DNA of 59,796 nt from Aureobasidium sp. EXF-3400. Taxonomy: Eukaryota; Ascomycota; Dothideomycetes; Dothideales; Saccotheciaceae. Positions 12,400 through 23,603 of the stretch are shown one piece after another. Every line of letters starts with the position of its first letter. Position 1 is the first letter of the stretch. A program made the translations under genes and the position numbers. Location: contig SWBL01000319.1 in the NCBI GenBank assembly GCA_024195585.1, positions 1 through 59,796 on the forward strand, in the 5' to 3' direction. The notes under the pieces are model-generated. The model saw only the letters and a program-made list of their open reading frames with translations, was not told the origin of the DNA and made no database searches.

Positions 12400-13240
12400 A
12401 TTCGACAATAATGGATTCCATCTTGGTCTTTGATTGAGCATCCGATGTCGCAAAGGGTATTCGAAGATAAAGATTCTGCAGGTACCCGCTTGGTTGAGCT
12501 GCATTTGCACAACCGTCTCCACAAACAAAAACTTGATATTGTCCAGAGTGCAAAATGTTTTACTGGACGAATTGGAAGCACGGAGTTGATGTCTGTAGAG
12601 ACATGGTAGATGGATCTGATATGATTAGATATCCCACACGCGATTATCTTGCTCCAGCCAGCATTTGGTTGAGGGAAAGGGGCACATTGGGTAGGGCCGG
12701 AAGGCGGTGTGGGTGAGGGTTCTGAGTAACGAACGTGCCAGAGACTTTAATTGATGTTTCAACAATCCAAATCCGGTAGTTGCTCCAATGCCCGTTTGCG
12801 ACACGACATGGCGAAAAGGTCACCCCAAACTTGTGAGAATGGCGACGATGTGCATGAGTGAGAAGCCAGTTGCGGCAGATCAATCAGACCATTTACATGC
12901 TGTAGAGCATCGTACGAGTTGGTCTCGAACACGAGAAGCAGAAGCGCTTGGCGACAGGCGTTGGATAAGAAACGCGTGGGAAGCTTATCCAGCGGCAGCC
13001 AGCCCCTTGAGTGGACTGATTATTTTGTAGACCAAAGTACCTTAGGTAATTAAAGTGGGAGTATAATTTGGCGCGCAGGTCCTCGAATCAATCTCCACGT
13101 CCGTCTCTCTACCTTCTTTCCTGCACTTCAACGCTGCTGTTCTTTCTTTGTTGAGCTTGTTGCTTTGCTGTTTCTTCCTAATATTGTTCTGATACCCCCT
13201 TTCCACTACACTCTCAACTTTTCCCAATTCCTCCGCCACA
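12400..13240. other. Intergenic, promoter of HMG-CoA synthase
   Basis: An 841-bp gap. The last ~150 bp are a pyrimidine-rich leader (runs of TTCTTTCTTTG type) ending directly at the HMG-CoA synthase ATG, typical of strongly expressed fungal genes. The paired GATA sites are listed separately. Confidence 0.5.
12962..12991. promoter_or_regulatory. Inverted pair of GATA sites upstream of HMG-CoA synthase
   Basis: TGGATAAG (12962-12969) and CTTATCCA (12984-12991) form a perfect 8-bp inverted repeat around a 14-nt spacer that contains ACGCGT. Each arm holds a GATAAG core, the recognition sequence of fungal GATA factors. It lies about 250 bp before the start codon. Function is inferred from the motif only. 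Confidence 0.45.
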
Positions 13241-14744
13241 ATGTCTGAACGCCCTGAGAACATCGGTATCAAGGCCATTGAGCTTTACTTCCCCAGCCAG
13301 GTGTGTATTCAGTGTCTTGTACTGCTGCATAGCAAGCGCTAACGACCGTGTCCTTGCAGTGTGTTGACCAGTCTGAACTCGAGAAGTTCGATGGAGTCAG
13401 CGCTGGAAAGTACACCATTGGCCTCGGCCAGACCAGAATGAGCTTCTGCGACGACAGAGAGGGTGAGCAGGCGACCAGAACGTGCTTCTCGAGACCCTCA
13501 AACTAACGAAACGCGCTACAGACATCTACTCCCTCGCTCTGACCGCCGTCTCCTCGCTCCTCCGCAAGTACAAGATCGACCCCAAGGACATTGGTCGCCT
13601 CGAAGTCGGTACCGAGACCATTCTCGACAAGTCCAAGTCGGTCAAGTCTGTCTTGATGCAGCTTTTCGCAGAATCTGGCAACACCAACGTTGAGGGTGTC
13701 GACACTGTCAACGCTTGCTACGGTGGCACCAACGCACTTTTCAACGCCATCAACTGGGTCGAGTCCTCTGCCTGGGACGGTCGCCTTGCAATTGTTGTTG
13801 CTGGTGACATTGCTCTTTACAAGAAGGGTGCCGCCAGACCCACTGGTGGTGCTGGATGCGTTGCCATGCTGGTTGGCCCAGACGCCCCCCTGGCTTTCGA
13901 GCCCGGCCACAGAGGCAGCTACATTACCCACGCATACGACTTCTACAAGCCCGACCTGACCAGCGAGTACCCCATCGTTGACGGTCAATTCTCCATCAAG
14001 TGCTACACTCAGGCCGTCGACGCCTGCTACGAGGCTTACAACACTCGCGAGGCCCAGCTCAAGTCCAAGGCCAACGGTGCTGCCAACGGCAACGGTGTCC
14101 ACGCTGAGCCCGAGACTCCCCTTGACCGCTTCGACCACATGTGCTTCCACGCCCCTACCTGCAAGCTCGTGTCCAAGTCTTACGCCCGTATGCTTTACAA
14201 CGACTACCTGAAGAACCCCGAGAACCCCGTCTTCGCCGAGGTTCCCGCCGAGATCAAGGATATGGATCTCGAGAAGTCATACAGCGACAAGACCGTCGAG
14301 AAGACCTTCATGGCTCTCTCCAAGAAGCGCTTCGCCGCCCGCGTGCAGCCCTCGATTCAGGTCCCTACCATGTGTGGTAACATGTACTGCGGTTCCGTCT
14401 ACGGTTCGCTCTGCGCTCTTCTTTCCAACGTCTCGTCGCAAGACCTCCAGGGCAAGCGTGTTGGTATCTTCTCATACGGATCAGGCCTCGCCTCGTCCTT
14501 CTTCTCTTTCAGAGTCAAGGGCAGCACCGAGGAGATGCACAAGCAGATCGACCTCCAGAACAGACTCGACTCGCGCAGAGTCGTTGCCCCCGAGGTTTAC
14601 GATGAGATGTGCAACCTCCGTGAGCGCGCACACTTGAAGAAGGACTACTCGCCTGCAGGCAACCCCGAGACCCTCTTCCCTGGCACTTACTACCTGACCA
14701 AGGTCGATGACCTGTTCAGAAGAGAGTATGCCATCAAGCAGTAA
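13241..14744 (+). CDS. ERG13: Hydroxymethylglutaryl-CoA synthase
   Basis: Condenses acetyl-CoA with acetoacetyl-CoA to HMG-CoA, the step before HMG-CoA reductase in the mevalonate and ergosterol pathway. Three exons (13241-13300, 13360-13462, 13522-14744) give 461 residues, the usual size. The catalytic residues are in place: Glu86 in GTETI, Cys120 in [13 protein letters not shown], and His264 in [10 protein letters not shown] short Ala/Gly/Asn-rich insert (near [10 protein letters not shown]) precedes the His segment and looks like a flexible loop. Codon use is strongly biased to C-ending codons, suggesting high expression. There is no mitochondrial leader, so the enzyme should be cytosolic. 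Confidence 0.97.
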
Positions 14745-15459
14745 ATTATTTTACACACTCAAATGGCGGGAGAGTAAACGATGGCATCGTGGTGGAGACA
14801 AGATGTCGGCACAGACGGTAGAGTGGACCCGTAGCCGGCTGTCTGTGTTTGACGGATCTCCATGGCTTGTGTCTCGAACTCTTTTTTTCTTTTTTTCTCT
14901 TCTTTATTTTCTGGGGTTACAGATGGGAGCAGTGGCGCATACATACTTGTAGTAGTACTTTTGACCAGTCTTGAAGCCTCGATAGAGAGGCCAGACGTTG
15001 ACGACATGAAAACCATGCAAATATCAAGAAACATCAAAAACATATCGAGCAGTACCGGCAACAGTGGGTTATGGTTTTGTTTCGAGTGTTGATGACAGGC
15101 CATGTTTGCCGATAGCCTAATGACGGAAGAGGCGGCGTTGGACTCCTTGGAAGGCTTGGACTTTCGCGTGAGTGCCCACGGGCCATTCTTGTCCTCTGAG
15201 TGCTTGGCGCAGCGCCTGGCAAACTGCAACGACCGGCCATTGCTCTTGCCTATCATCTCTGCCTATCCAACACTCGCTACTCGAATTCCGTGACATTTTC
15301 TTCTACAATCATAACTCCGCCCATCTAAATTGCTGAGCCGACCAAACGCGCTCGTTTTGCTGCCCTTACCGTCTTCCGAGCCCCAGGTGCTGGGCCCGAC
15401 GACCGACCGCCCGACCGCGTCCCAACCACCGCCCACCATACGCTCGACTCTCGTAAACC
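14745..15459. other. Intergenic after HMG-CoA synthase
   Basis: 715 bp. A T-rich run (about 14881-14910) lies in the likely 3' UTR. A minus-strand open frame of 165 codons (14759-15256) has no recognisable motif or good composition and I do not call it. The final ~170 bp are C-rich and probably lead into the next gene. Confidence 0.45.
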
Positions 15460-17773
15460 ATGGCTGACCATCGCCAACACCCTCGCAACTCGACCGATGA
15501 TGTTTTCGACGACGAATATGCCGTAGACGACCATTACGACGGAATCGCCGACGGTTTCGCTCCTGGCCGCGTCCAGCCCGCCAACGACCGATGGTCGATA
15601 CACTCCGAGGATCCCTCAATCCACACCGCTCTCCCACACATGTCCGATGCCCCTCGTTTCTCTGTTGGTTCCAGCCGGAATAGCATGCACAAACCGCGAC
15701 ACGACCAGAACCCCTTCAGCAGCAACGAGGACGATGATGACGACAATATCGACGAGCGCTCAGCACTTCATCGCTCTTCCAGTATTCAGTCCTCTTCGAC
15801 TGCCCAGTATGCTCCTGGAATCGCCCACAGACTGAGTACTGCCTCGTCAGCGAGGGTCTATGCCCGTACTGCAAGCCCCATACCAGGAACTACTGGCCCC
15901 AGCCACCCATACTCGATGTATCCTCAGGACACCAATGTCGCCCGCCATTCCTCCACTTCTACGACTGCATCTACTGTTCGTGCTGTTCAGTCCACTGCCG
16001 CCTCAAACCAAGGCCCTACACATCCCTACAGCATGTATCCTCAAAACGTCTCTGAACACGATATAGTCGACTCCACTGCCGCCACAAACCACGCACAAAC
16101 AGTAATCCCCGTCGGCTTTCCTGGTAGAACGCAAGCCTTCGCACGAACTCGAGGTCCTGGAGACGAAGAGCAGGACATCATTGGTGTCGATGGTCATTCA
16201 GAACAACTCCCCCCTTATTCTGAATATCCCGAGGACGGTGTACCAAAACCGATTGTACTACCCGGAGCAGCACAAACCGCCACTCCACCCAGTGGACCTC
16301 AAGTCCTCATGCCGTTGATGCAACAACAGCGTCAGCCTGAAAGCATGTCGGATCAGGCCGCCGCCCATGGCTTTGCCGAGATGCAGCAGTTGAACTCTAC
16401 CGACTCGTACGGCGCTTCGTCAGAGGCCAAGAGCTGGAAAGAGAAGAGTTGGAAAGAGAAGCGGAAGACGCGTTTCTGCGGTATCCCCTTCTGGTGGATA
16501 CTGCTTTCTCTCTGCGTGCTTGCTTTCATTGCCATCGTCTTAGGTGCCGCTATTGGTGGCATCTTTGCCGGTGCTCGAAAAGAAGCTGTGAAGGCTGTGA
16601 CCAAGTAAGTTGCTACACATAGCCTTTCTTCCGATCTCCACTAATGACCGTTTCAGACACAATGGTACCAACACAACCACTCTTTTAGATGCCTCGCCCA
16701 TTCCTACATCATCGATAGGAGCACCACCGCCGACCGGCGTCTATGCTCTGGACTTTGGTGCGCCGAGGGCTACGCAATCGGCCTGTATAGCCAATCAAAA
16801 CTACTCAGCGGCTTGGACGTGCAACATATATGGCATACCGCAGATGGCCATCAACATTGGTCTTCCACCAGACGGAAGTGACAATGAGGGTGCTTCTCTG
16901 TATGGATTCAGCAATGCCACTGGCATCAACTACGGCACTCAACCTCCCAACACTCACTTTGCTCCTTTTATCTCCGTCGAGGACGATGATGAACCTTACC
17001 GAGGACCTGCTTTCTATTTCCAGACCTTCTACGACAAGTTTGTTGTTGTTCCCGAGGCGTCCCTTCCCGCAAGTGGTGCTAGCAACCCGCAAAAGCGTTC
17101 CTTGAACAACCCCGATTGGTTCACTCAGCACCAAGTCGCGGCTGGAGACAAGCCCTGGTTTTGCTGGTTCAATGGCACCTTCCTCGAAGGCTTCATCTAC
17201 GCCAACAACTACACTGATCCGAGCCAGTCTACATCTTCATCTGCATCGTCATCCACGTCTTCATCTCCAAATTCTAAACATGCCAAGACTTCATCGTCTC
17301 CGCTGACAACTTCTACCATCATTGAAGTCTCTGGTCCCTCGACGACAGCTACCTTGACTTCTGCCTACCAAACCGCCACTTACACTCATTCTGCTTCCAG
17401 TGCCTACACGCACGGTTCAAACAAACGTAGAGCAAAGCGCGAGTGGCAATTGGAAAAACGAAGCTGGTCGTTTGCTGAACTATCCTCTTTCGGCTACGTT
17501 GTCAAAATCGAAGAACGTCGTGTACCGGATAGCGTGCAACCCTACTGCCAGCAGTTCCAAATCTTGGACAATGGCATGGCAGGTCCCTTGGTGGATCCGG
17601 GTACAGGACAGCAGATAACAGTCTATCTGCAAGAGACCGACCCCGATTACAGCGCCTACCAACAAGAGACCTATGGAGGAGCGGCTCCGACTGGGTCATC
17701 AAAGGTCAAGCGTGATCCCATCAACGGCGCTTGCCACTGCGAATGGTGGAGTGGATCTTCACCCAACTCGTAA
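15460..17773 (+). CDS. Large single-pass surface protein, Ser/Thr-rich, DUF7820-like
   Basis: Two exons (15460-16604, 16657-17773) encode 753 residues. The first ~340 residues are polar, disordered and presumably cytosolic, with a repeated HPYSMYPQ element (two exact copies plus the related PPYSEYPED). One strong hydrophobic helix follows at about 343-370 (FWWILLSLCVLAFIAIVLGA), preceded by lysine/arginine, which predicts a type II orientation. The outer part has several N-glycosylation sequons, a long Ser/Thr stretch, several Lys-Arg sites and conserved cysteines ending CHCEWW. Similar unnamed proteins are common in filamentous ascomycetes; the DUF assignment is from memory and tentative. 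Function unknown; a cell-wall or surface role is only inferred. Confidence 0.8.
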
Positions 17774-18294
17774 TCTTCTCTGTTTTATTATTTTGTCTAT
17801 GATTTCTTTCCTCTTCTGGTACCAGGGAGATCTCTTCTTTCTTTTGTTATGTTCTGTTCTTATCGGAAAGCGGGCCTAGAAAGCGGACTGGCGTTAATTA
17901 ACTTTCAGAGGGTCAGATGTGGATTATCTTGGAAGCGATTCTGTTTTTGTTCTATGTTTGGGAAAGTAAAGGGAACTGCTGGTGTTCTCGTTCGGGGTGG
18001 CACGGTGTTGGTTGGGAGCGGTGTTTCGATCTCTTCACGCACTACAGACTAGCTTTATAGTTTCTTGTTCTCAATTTTGAATTCTTTCATGAGAAGATGC
18101 TATTTACATGAGAGATGTTTCCTTTCACTTGAATTTCCGTTTGCTTGCAAACCGTGTCTTGCCTTTTGTGTCGATTGTGTTTGCTTGGCGTTCACTTCAT
18201 AGTTGAGCTTGAACTTTTCTCAGACGCGCTTTCCTTGTGTTGCGACTTCCCTACGGACGATGTAAAACGACAACAACAAGACATATTCTTCAAG
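17774..18294. other. Intergenic before TAD2
   Basis: 521 bp, T-rich on the plus strand. It should contain the 3' UTR of the surface-protein gene and the TAD2 promoter. No further gene is recognised. Confidence 0.45.
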
Positions 18295-19236
18295 ATGTTT
18301 TCCGCCGACTATCCTCCATCACCCACCTCGTCCGAAGCAGACATGGATGCCATGACAGCTCACGTCGAAAACAGGCCCTACCATGAGGCTTTCATGCGCG
18401 AGGCCATCAACATGGTACGCTTTTCCCCACCAAAATCATTCTTCCTCCAGATATGGACGTAAGCGGAAAAATGCTAACTCATACCTTTCCTATCAGGCTG
18501 AGCTGGCACTTGCCTCAGATGAAACTCCTGTGGGTTGTGTCTTTGTTCACGATGGCAAAGTCATTGCCCAGGGCATGAACGGCACCAATGTTACCATGAA
18601 TGTGAGCAAACAGATCGAGAACCATCACGCTTTCCACCTAATCATGCTATCTGCACTTGATCCACACCACTTACCGAAACACAACTACTCTTCGTCCAAT
18701 GCAAGCATCATCTGACACATCCGCTTCCAGGGAACACGCCATGCCGAATTCGTGGCCCTCAGCCAAATACTGGACCAACACCCACCTTCAATCCTCCAGG
18801 AGACGGACCTGTACGTCACCGTAGAGCCATGCATCATGTGTGCCTCTGTTCTGCGCCAGTTCCGTATCCGCGCCGTCTACTTCGGTTGCCTCAATGATCG
18901 CTTCGGTGGCTGTGGCGGTGTCATGCGTATCTGTGACGAGTAAGTTCCTACATTTACTTTACCCATTCTGAAACGAAAAATACTGATTAGAGTCAAGTCC
19001 CAACATTGAACCTCCCTACAAGATCTACGGTGGTATCTACAGAGCCGAGGCCATTATGCTGCTTCGTCGCTTCTACGTTCAGGAGAACGAGAAAGGTTTG
19101 CTTTGACATATGTTCTGATATCTGGACTGCATTACTAATTCGATCTGCACTAGCCCCCGAGCCTAAGCAAAAGAAGAACAGAGAGCTCAAGACCGACATC
19201 ATGCCGCTGGTCAACATGAAGAACCCTGAAGGTTGA
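18295..19236 (+). CDS. TAD2: tRNA-specific adenosine-34 deaminase catalytic subunit TAD2/ADAT2
   Basis: Converts adenosine to inosine at the wobble position of several tRNAs, together with the TAD3 partner. Five exons fit: 18295-18414, 18497-18601, 18731-18939, 18998-19095 and 19154-19236, giving 204 residues. The zinc-deaminase motif HAE is at 79-81 (Glu81 is the proton shuttle) and the second motif PCIMC at 108-112. The tail keeps GGIYRAEAIMLLRRFYVQEN and a basic KKNRELK stretch as in relatives. The acceptor of intron 3 is the AAG at 18995-18997: the nearer TAG would break the frame. An in-frame ATG at 18343 is an alternative start. Confidence 0.92.
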
Positions 19237-20192
19237 AGGGACTGAAGCCATCTTCATCCAACCATTCCACCAACCCACTTGATGTCCACTACGCCACCTC
19301 TCTTCCTCGCTGGTCCTGGAGATCGAGTCAGACCTATTGCATGTCAGAACAAGATACGCAGCAGGGACCATCCCACACCAGCAGCTTTATCGCATTCCTC
19401 CGCTTTGTCAGAGAACATGAAGAAGGAGATATCGCTACAGTCCACAATAAGCAGAACTAGCTGAACATTGTCATGTAAACGCATGGGATTATGAGAGAAA
19501 GCGAGATACGAGCAGAGGTCTTGTCTGACGAACAAGCATAGATAACAGATGATATACTTATTCGAGCATACCAAATCATCAAAACTGCTGCACATGCAAA
19601 TCAAACAAGAGGGGAAAGGTGAAGAACACTGTTTCTTGTTTTCTGATCAGAAGTGAAATTTCTGTCTGCCTTCTGTATCTGTGCCTGAATCATTCCTCCC
19701 TCGAGCGTCGAAACAGCAGCTCCATCTCTTGCTTGCAAAGAACTCTCCCTTTTGGCGTGTCCAAGAAAGACATGTGATCAAACTTTGTTGTGTAATCCTC
19801 CCTTGTTCATCAGTTTCCTATCGTCTACCCGCTGCTAGTCATTCTCGATATATTCCTATCGACTCATACATTTGAAAAAAGAAAAGTACTCAAGACAGAA
19901 GAGTAGTGTTCACCCAGACCATCATGGAATCCTACATGCTATTGACACGCCGGCGGAAATGGGAGAGGGAGTGCATGGTATGACTCCGTATGCACCATGC
20001 CATGTCCTGGAAGCAGGGAGATATCTCCGATCGCCAGAAGCGGTCCGAGAGTAAGGAGGCACAGGCCGCAGCTGTCGTTACGACGGCCATTGGGGTTCGG
20101 AGTATCGTCGTTTGGTGGACTTCTGTGTTACACTTCAAAGCAAAAGGAAAGAGAATAATCAATCTGTCCGTCCAGTTTCTCGACTGAGCTCA
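19237..20192. other. Convergent intergenic region TAD2/YAK1
   Basis: 956 bp between two facing 3' ends. It should hold both 3' UTRs. Short frames on both strands show no family motif. Confidence 0.45.
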
Positions 20193-22964
20193 TCATGCCC
20201 AGCCACCACCGCCTGCGCCATTGTTGTTTCCACCGGTCCACCCTTCTTCCAGCGTGCGATCCTCCAGCTGTCGTACAAAGTTTGTTTGGCTTCGAGCATC
20301 TCTTGGTCCTCTGCTCATGCGTCTTCTTCCACCAACGTTGCCGACGTCGCCTGTTTGCTCGTTGGGAGGGGGATAGTAGGCCGGGCTGGGCTGCAAACGG
20401 ATAGGTGCGTTGGGATCAAGGTGAGATACTACTCTTTGCAACGTGGATGGGATGCCGTTTGCCATATCCATGGTAGAGGCACGTTGGCGACCAGCTCGTG
20501 TAGTAGCCTGTGCATAGAGCGACGACTGAGGCTGATTGAGCTGGTACGCATGTTGCTGAGGCTGGTGGCCGTGCATGGCAGCGGTCGGTGGCGGTTGCTG
20601 CAGCATTGGCGCTTGGTTATATGTGTTTGGAACAGCGGCCGAAGGGTATGGTGGCGGAGCTTGTTGTTGTTGCTGTGTGGGAGTGTACATGTTGGAATAC
20701 ATGGGTGATTGCTGGGCATGAGGAGAGGTTGGGTAGCCAGGAGGCTGCATATGCATGCCAGCATAGGCAGCGTTCGCAGCAGATTGAGCCTGCTGTTGTT
20801 GGTGTTGCTGCTGTTGTGCAGCCTGGGCACGCTGTTTGGACAGGGCCTCAGCTTGTTGCTGCTGTTGAAGGCCAGGGGCAGGTGAACGAGAAGATGATGG
20901 TTTGAGATGCATTTGAGGTTGGAAGGGGCCAGTGAACTTTTGTTGGGTGATGAAGGGATGAGTGCGAGCCTGCTGTGGCGTCCATCTCTCCAATGGGTTG
21001 ATGTTCAAGAGACCATGGACAAAGTCAATGAATGCGACTCTGTTGTTCATTTCTAGCCGAATGTTAGCATTGGTAGACAACTAAGGGCTGCCACAAAATA
21101 CGTACCACGGTCAATCTCTGCTTGCTTCATGCCCTTACGCGGCATTGGGTAATTGCGGATGATCTCAGGCAGCGTCGTGGCAGAGAAGTACTTCTTGCTT
21201 GGTTGCTCCTTTGTGCCGTGCTCTCTGGAGTACTGATCCATTGGCTTAAGGCGGTATGTTTTACGGCCGAATTCATCATGCGTTTTCTCGAAGAATTCAC
21301 CTGATTGCTTGCCGACTTCGAGCATCCAGGTAGGAGGAAGACCGAGCATTTCCGTGATTCGCGATACTTGATTGTACTCGGACGAACCAGGGAAAAGAGG
21401 CAGGCCGAGGAAAAGCTCGACCACAATGCAGCCCAAGGACCACATATCGATGGCCGCTGAGTATGGCAAGCCGAGCAGAACCTCTGGGGATCTGTAGAAG
21501 CGCGATTGAATGTACGTGTATACCGTTTGGCGTTCGTCACACGCCGATCCAAAATCGATTATTTTAATGATGGGACTCTCGAGGCTATTCGATTGTTAGT
21601 CATTGCTTAGAGCACGAATAGTGAGATCGAGACAGACTTCTTGAGTAGGATGTTCTCAGGCTTCAAATCGCAATGGATCAAGCGGGCTTTGCTAAGCAAA
21701 CACAGGCCACTCAACAGCTGCTGAGCAAAGACTCTCACAAGAGTAGTGCTCAGTCCCCTGAACTGGTTCTGCTTGATGAGCTCGTATAAGTTGACCGACA
21801 ACAGCTCGAATACTAAACACAAGTGCTGTCTGTGGATGAAAGTGTCCTTGAGTCGGAGAATGTGATGGTCGTCATTCTTGTCCATGCGTCCATTGAGCTA
21901 CGTGACGACGGTTAGCCGATTCAAACCATTGTGGGCCATAACTTTGTGTTGCTTACCAGGTCCAGAACAGAAACCTCCATCATACTCTGGTTGAAGTAGG
22001 CAGTTCGGTTCTTCACCACCTTGACTGCAACAACCTCCTGCGTCTTGAGGTTCTGGCATTTTACCACCTGGCCAAAGGTTCCCTGGCCGAGAACGTCCAG
22101 AATGAGGTAGCGGTTTTTGTTGTTGGTATCGTCGCTGCCAAGAATATCATTGACATAGAGAATGTAATCGCTGTCTTCGTTGTCATAGCCGTCGTTCTTG
22201 GTGCCCTTGGATGGCTTGGTGAGGACCCTGCGCGGATTGCGCGAACTCTCATATTGGAAGTTCGGATTACAGATTCTGTATGTCGCTGGCAGTTGTGTGG
22301 TCAAAGCCTGAAGAGGCGAGATGAAACCGCCATCGGGATGAGCTCTCCTGAAGGGCGGCTGAGCATTTACGCGAGGATGCAAGTCGGCGACATTGTCGCA
22401 CTTTGTGAAGACGGGGACTGGGCCGCGAGTAGGGGGCTCGGACTGAGACTGATTGGGAGGAGGCAGGCGCGGCGAGTGAGGGCCGCTCTGATTGAAGGGC
22501 GAGGGGTAGAAATCCGAGTTGGACTGGATTGGGGGGAGGTTCGGGCGCGAGTGAGTAGGCGACGAATACATGTGACGCGTAGGCGATTGTCGCATCTGGT
22601 TGGGGGTGTATTGATTCGGACTGGTCATGTAGGGCGAGGTCGGGGAGGTCGTGTTCATGGGCGAGTAGCGGCGGGCAGCGGTCGAGTCCATGGTGGGTTG
22701 CGACGAGAGGTAGGCGGCGCGCTGGGTCGGGGTACGCGAGGCCGAGGATGAGTACTTCTGACGGTTATAGGGATCGGCGTCCTCCATGAGCCTGTCTCCG
22801 TCGCTGTCGCCGTCAAGAGGAGGGTTCTGTGACGAGGGACGAGCCGTCTTGTAGGGGTCGTACTTGGGCGGCTGCTGCTGCGAGGCAGCTGCAATCGAGC
22901 CATGTCTAGACGCCGAGCCCGCCGAATTGGGCTGCCATGGCTGCTGCTGTTGTTGCTGATCCAT
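20193..22964 (-). CDS. YAK1: DYRK-family protein kinase YAK1
   Basis: Dual-specificity kinase that restrains growth when PKA/TOR signalling is low. Four exons (22964-21957, 21897-21638, 21584-21106, 21052-20193) give 868 residues. A Gln/Pro/Ser-rich, disordered N-terminus is followed by the kinase domain from about 285: GQGTFG loop (293-298), Lys315 in VAVKVV, catalytic HCDLKPEN (411-418), DFG (433-435) and the YTY activation motif, whose second Tyr447 is the expected autophosphorylation site. The C-terminus is a long glutamine-rich tail. The second intron uses an atypical GTCTGT donor but restores [15 protein letters not shown] exactly. The start ATG opens MDQQQQQ; the frame is open further upstream without an ATG. 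Confidence 0.95.
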
Positions 22965-23603
22965 GGCTGTAGCAATCGAAGCCTTTGTCGCGAATAGCGG
23001 CGCGGCTTTGTCGTGATGTTGGCTGCTGACTTTGGGTGGGATCGAAGACACGGACGACGAAAGATGGGGTGGAGGATGATGCGACAACAGCAATAATAGA
23101 CCACTGCCGCGCTACCTGTCCACGTCTGCACGAGATATCCGCGTCAGCCTGCGATATGCTGGGTAAACATCTTGGCATATTCTGCTCACCTCGAGCTTGT
23201 CCTTGCGACTCTGTGTCAAAGGCCTCAGCAGCCAGGGGGAGGAAGCTGCTGCTTGGTGTTTGGCTGTCAACGACGACCAAGGGACGCTCGGCGGGGCTCA
23301 ATCCTCTATCTACAGCTTCCAGCTCCTGCCCAACGCGACATGACGCACGCTGACTCCTGTCTCCTTTTTTTCTGTCCGCTACAAAGCTACGCTGCACACA
23401 TCACTCGCTCGAGCTTCCAGATGAGGTACATTCTTTTTGCCATTGCATCGTGCCATCTAGAGGTGATAGACTAAAGAGATAAACTGTAAAAGGAAACATG
23501 ACAATCCTGCCCGGCTTTTGGTGTCCCTGTGCGCTGCAATAACGTACAGAAAATGTCACTATGAGAAGAACGCCAAACCCTCCATTGACCGGCATTTAAG
23601 CCC
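22965..23603. other. Leader and promoter of YAK1
   Basis: 639 bp between the YAK1 start and the eIF3c stop, both on the minus strand. It should hold the YAK1 promoter and leader and the eIF3c 3' UTR. No extra gene is recognised. Confidence 0.45.

Noticed and set aside
13503..14150. 215-codon frame opposite HMG-CoA synthase on the minus strand
   Set aside because: It mirrors a strongly biased coding exon; the Val/Gly-rich translation is the usual antisense shadow of C-ending codons.
9705..14744. Secondary-metabolite or terpenoid cluster around the two hydrolases and HMG-CoA synthase
   Set aside because: No synthase, P450, transporter or pathway regulator is nearby; HMG-CoA synthase here looks like the primary sterol gene.
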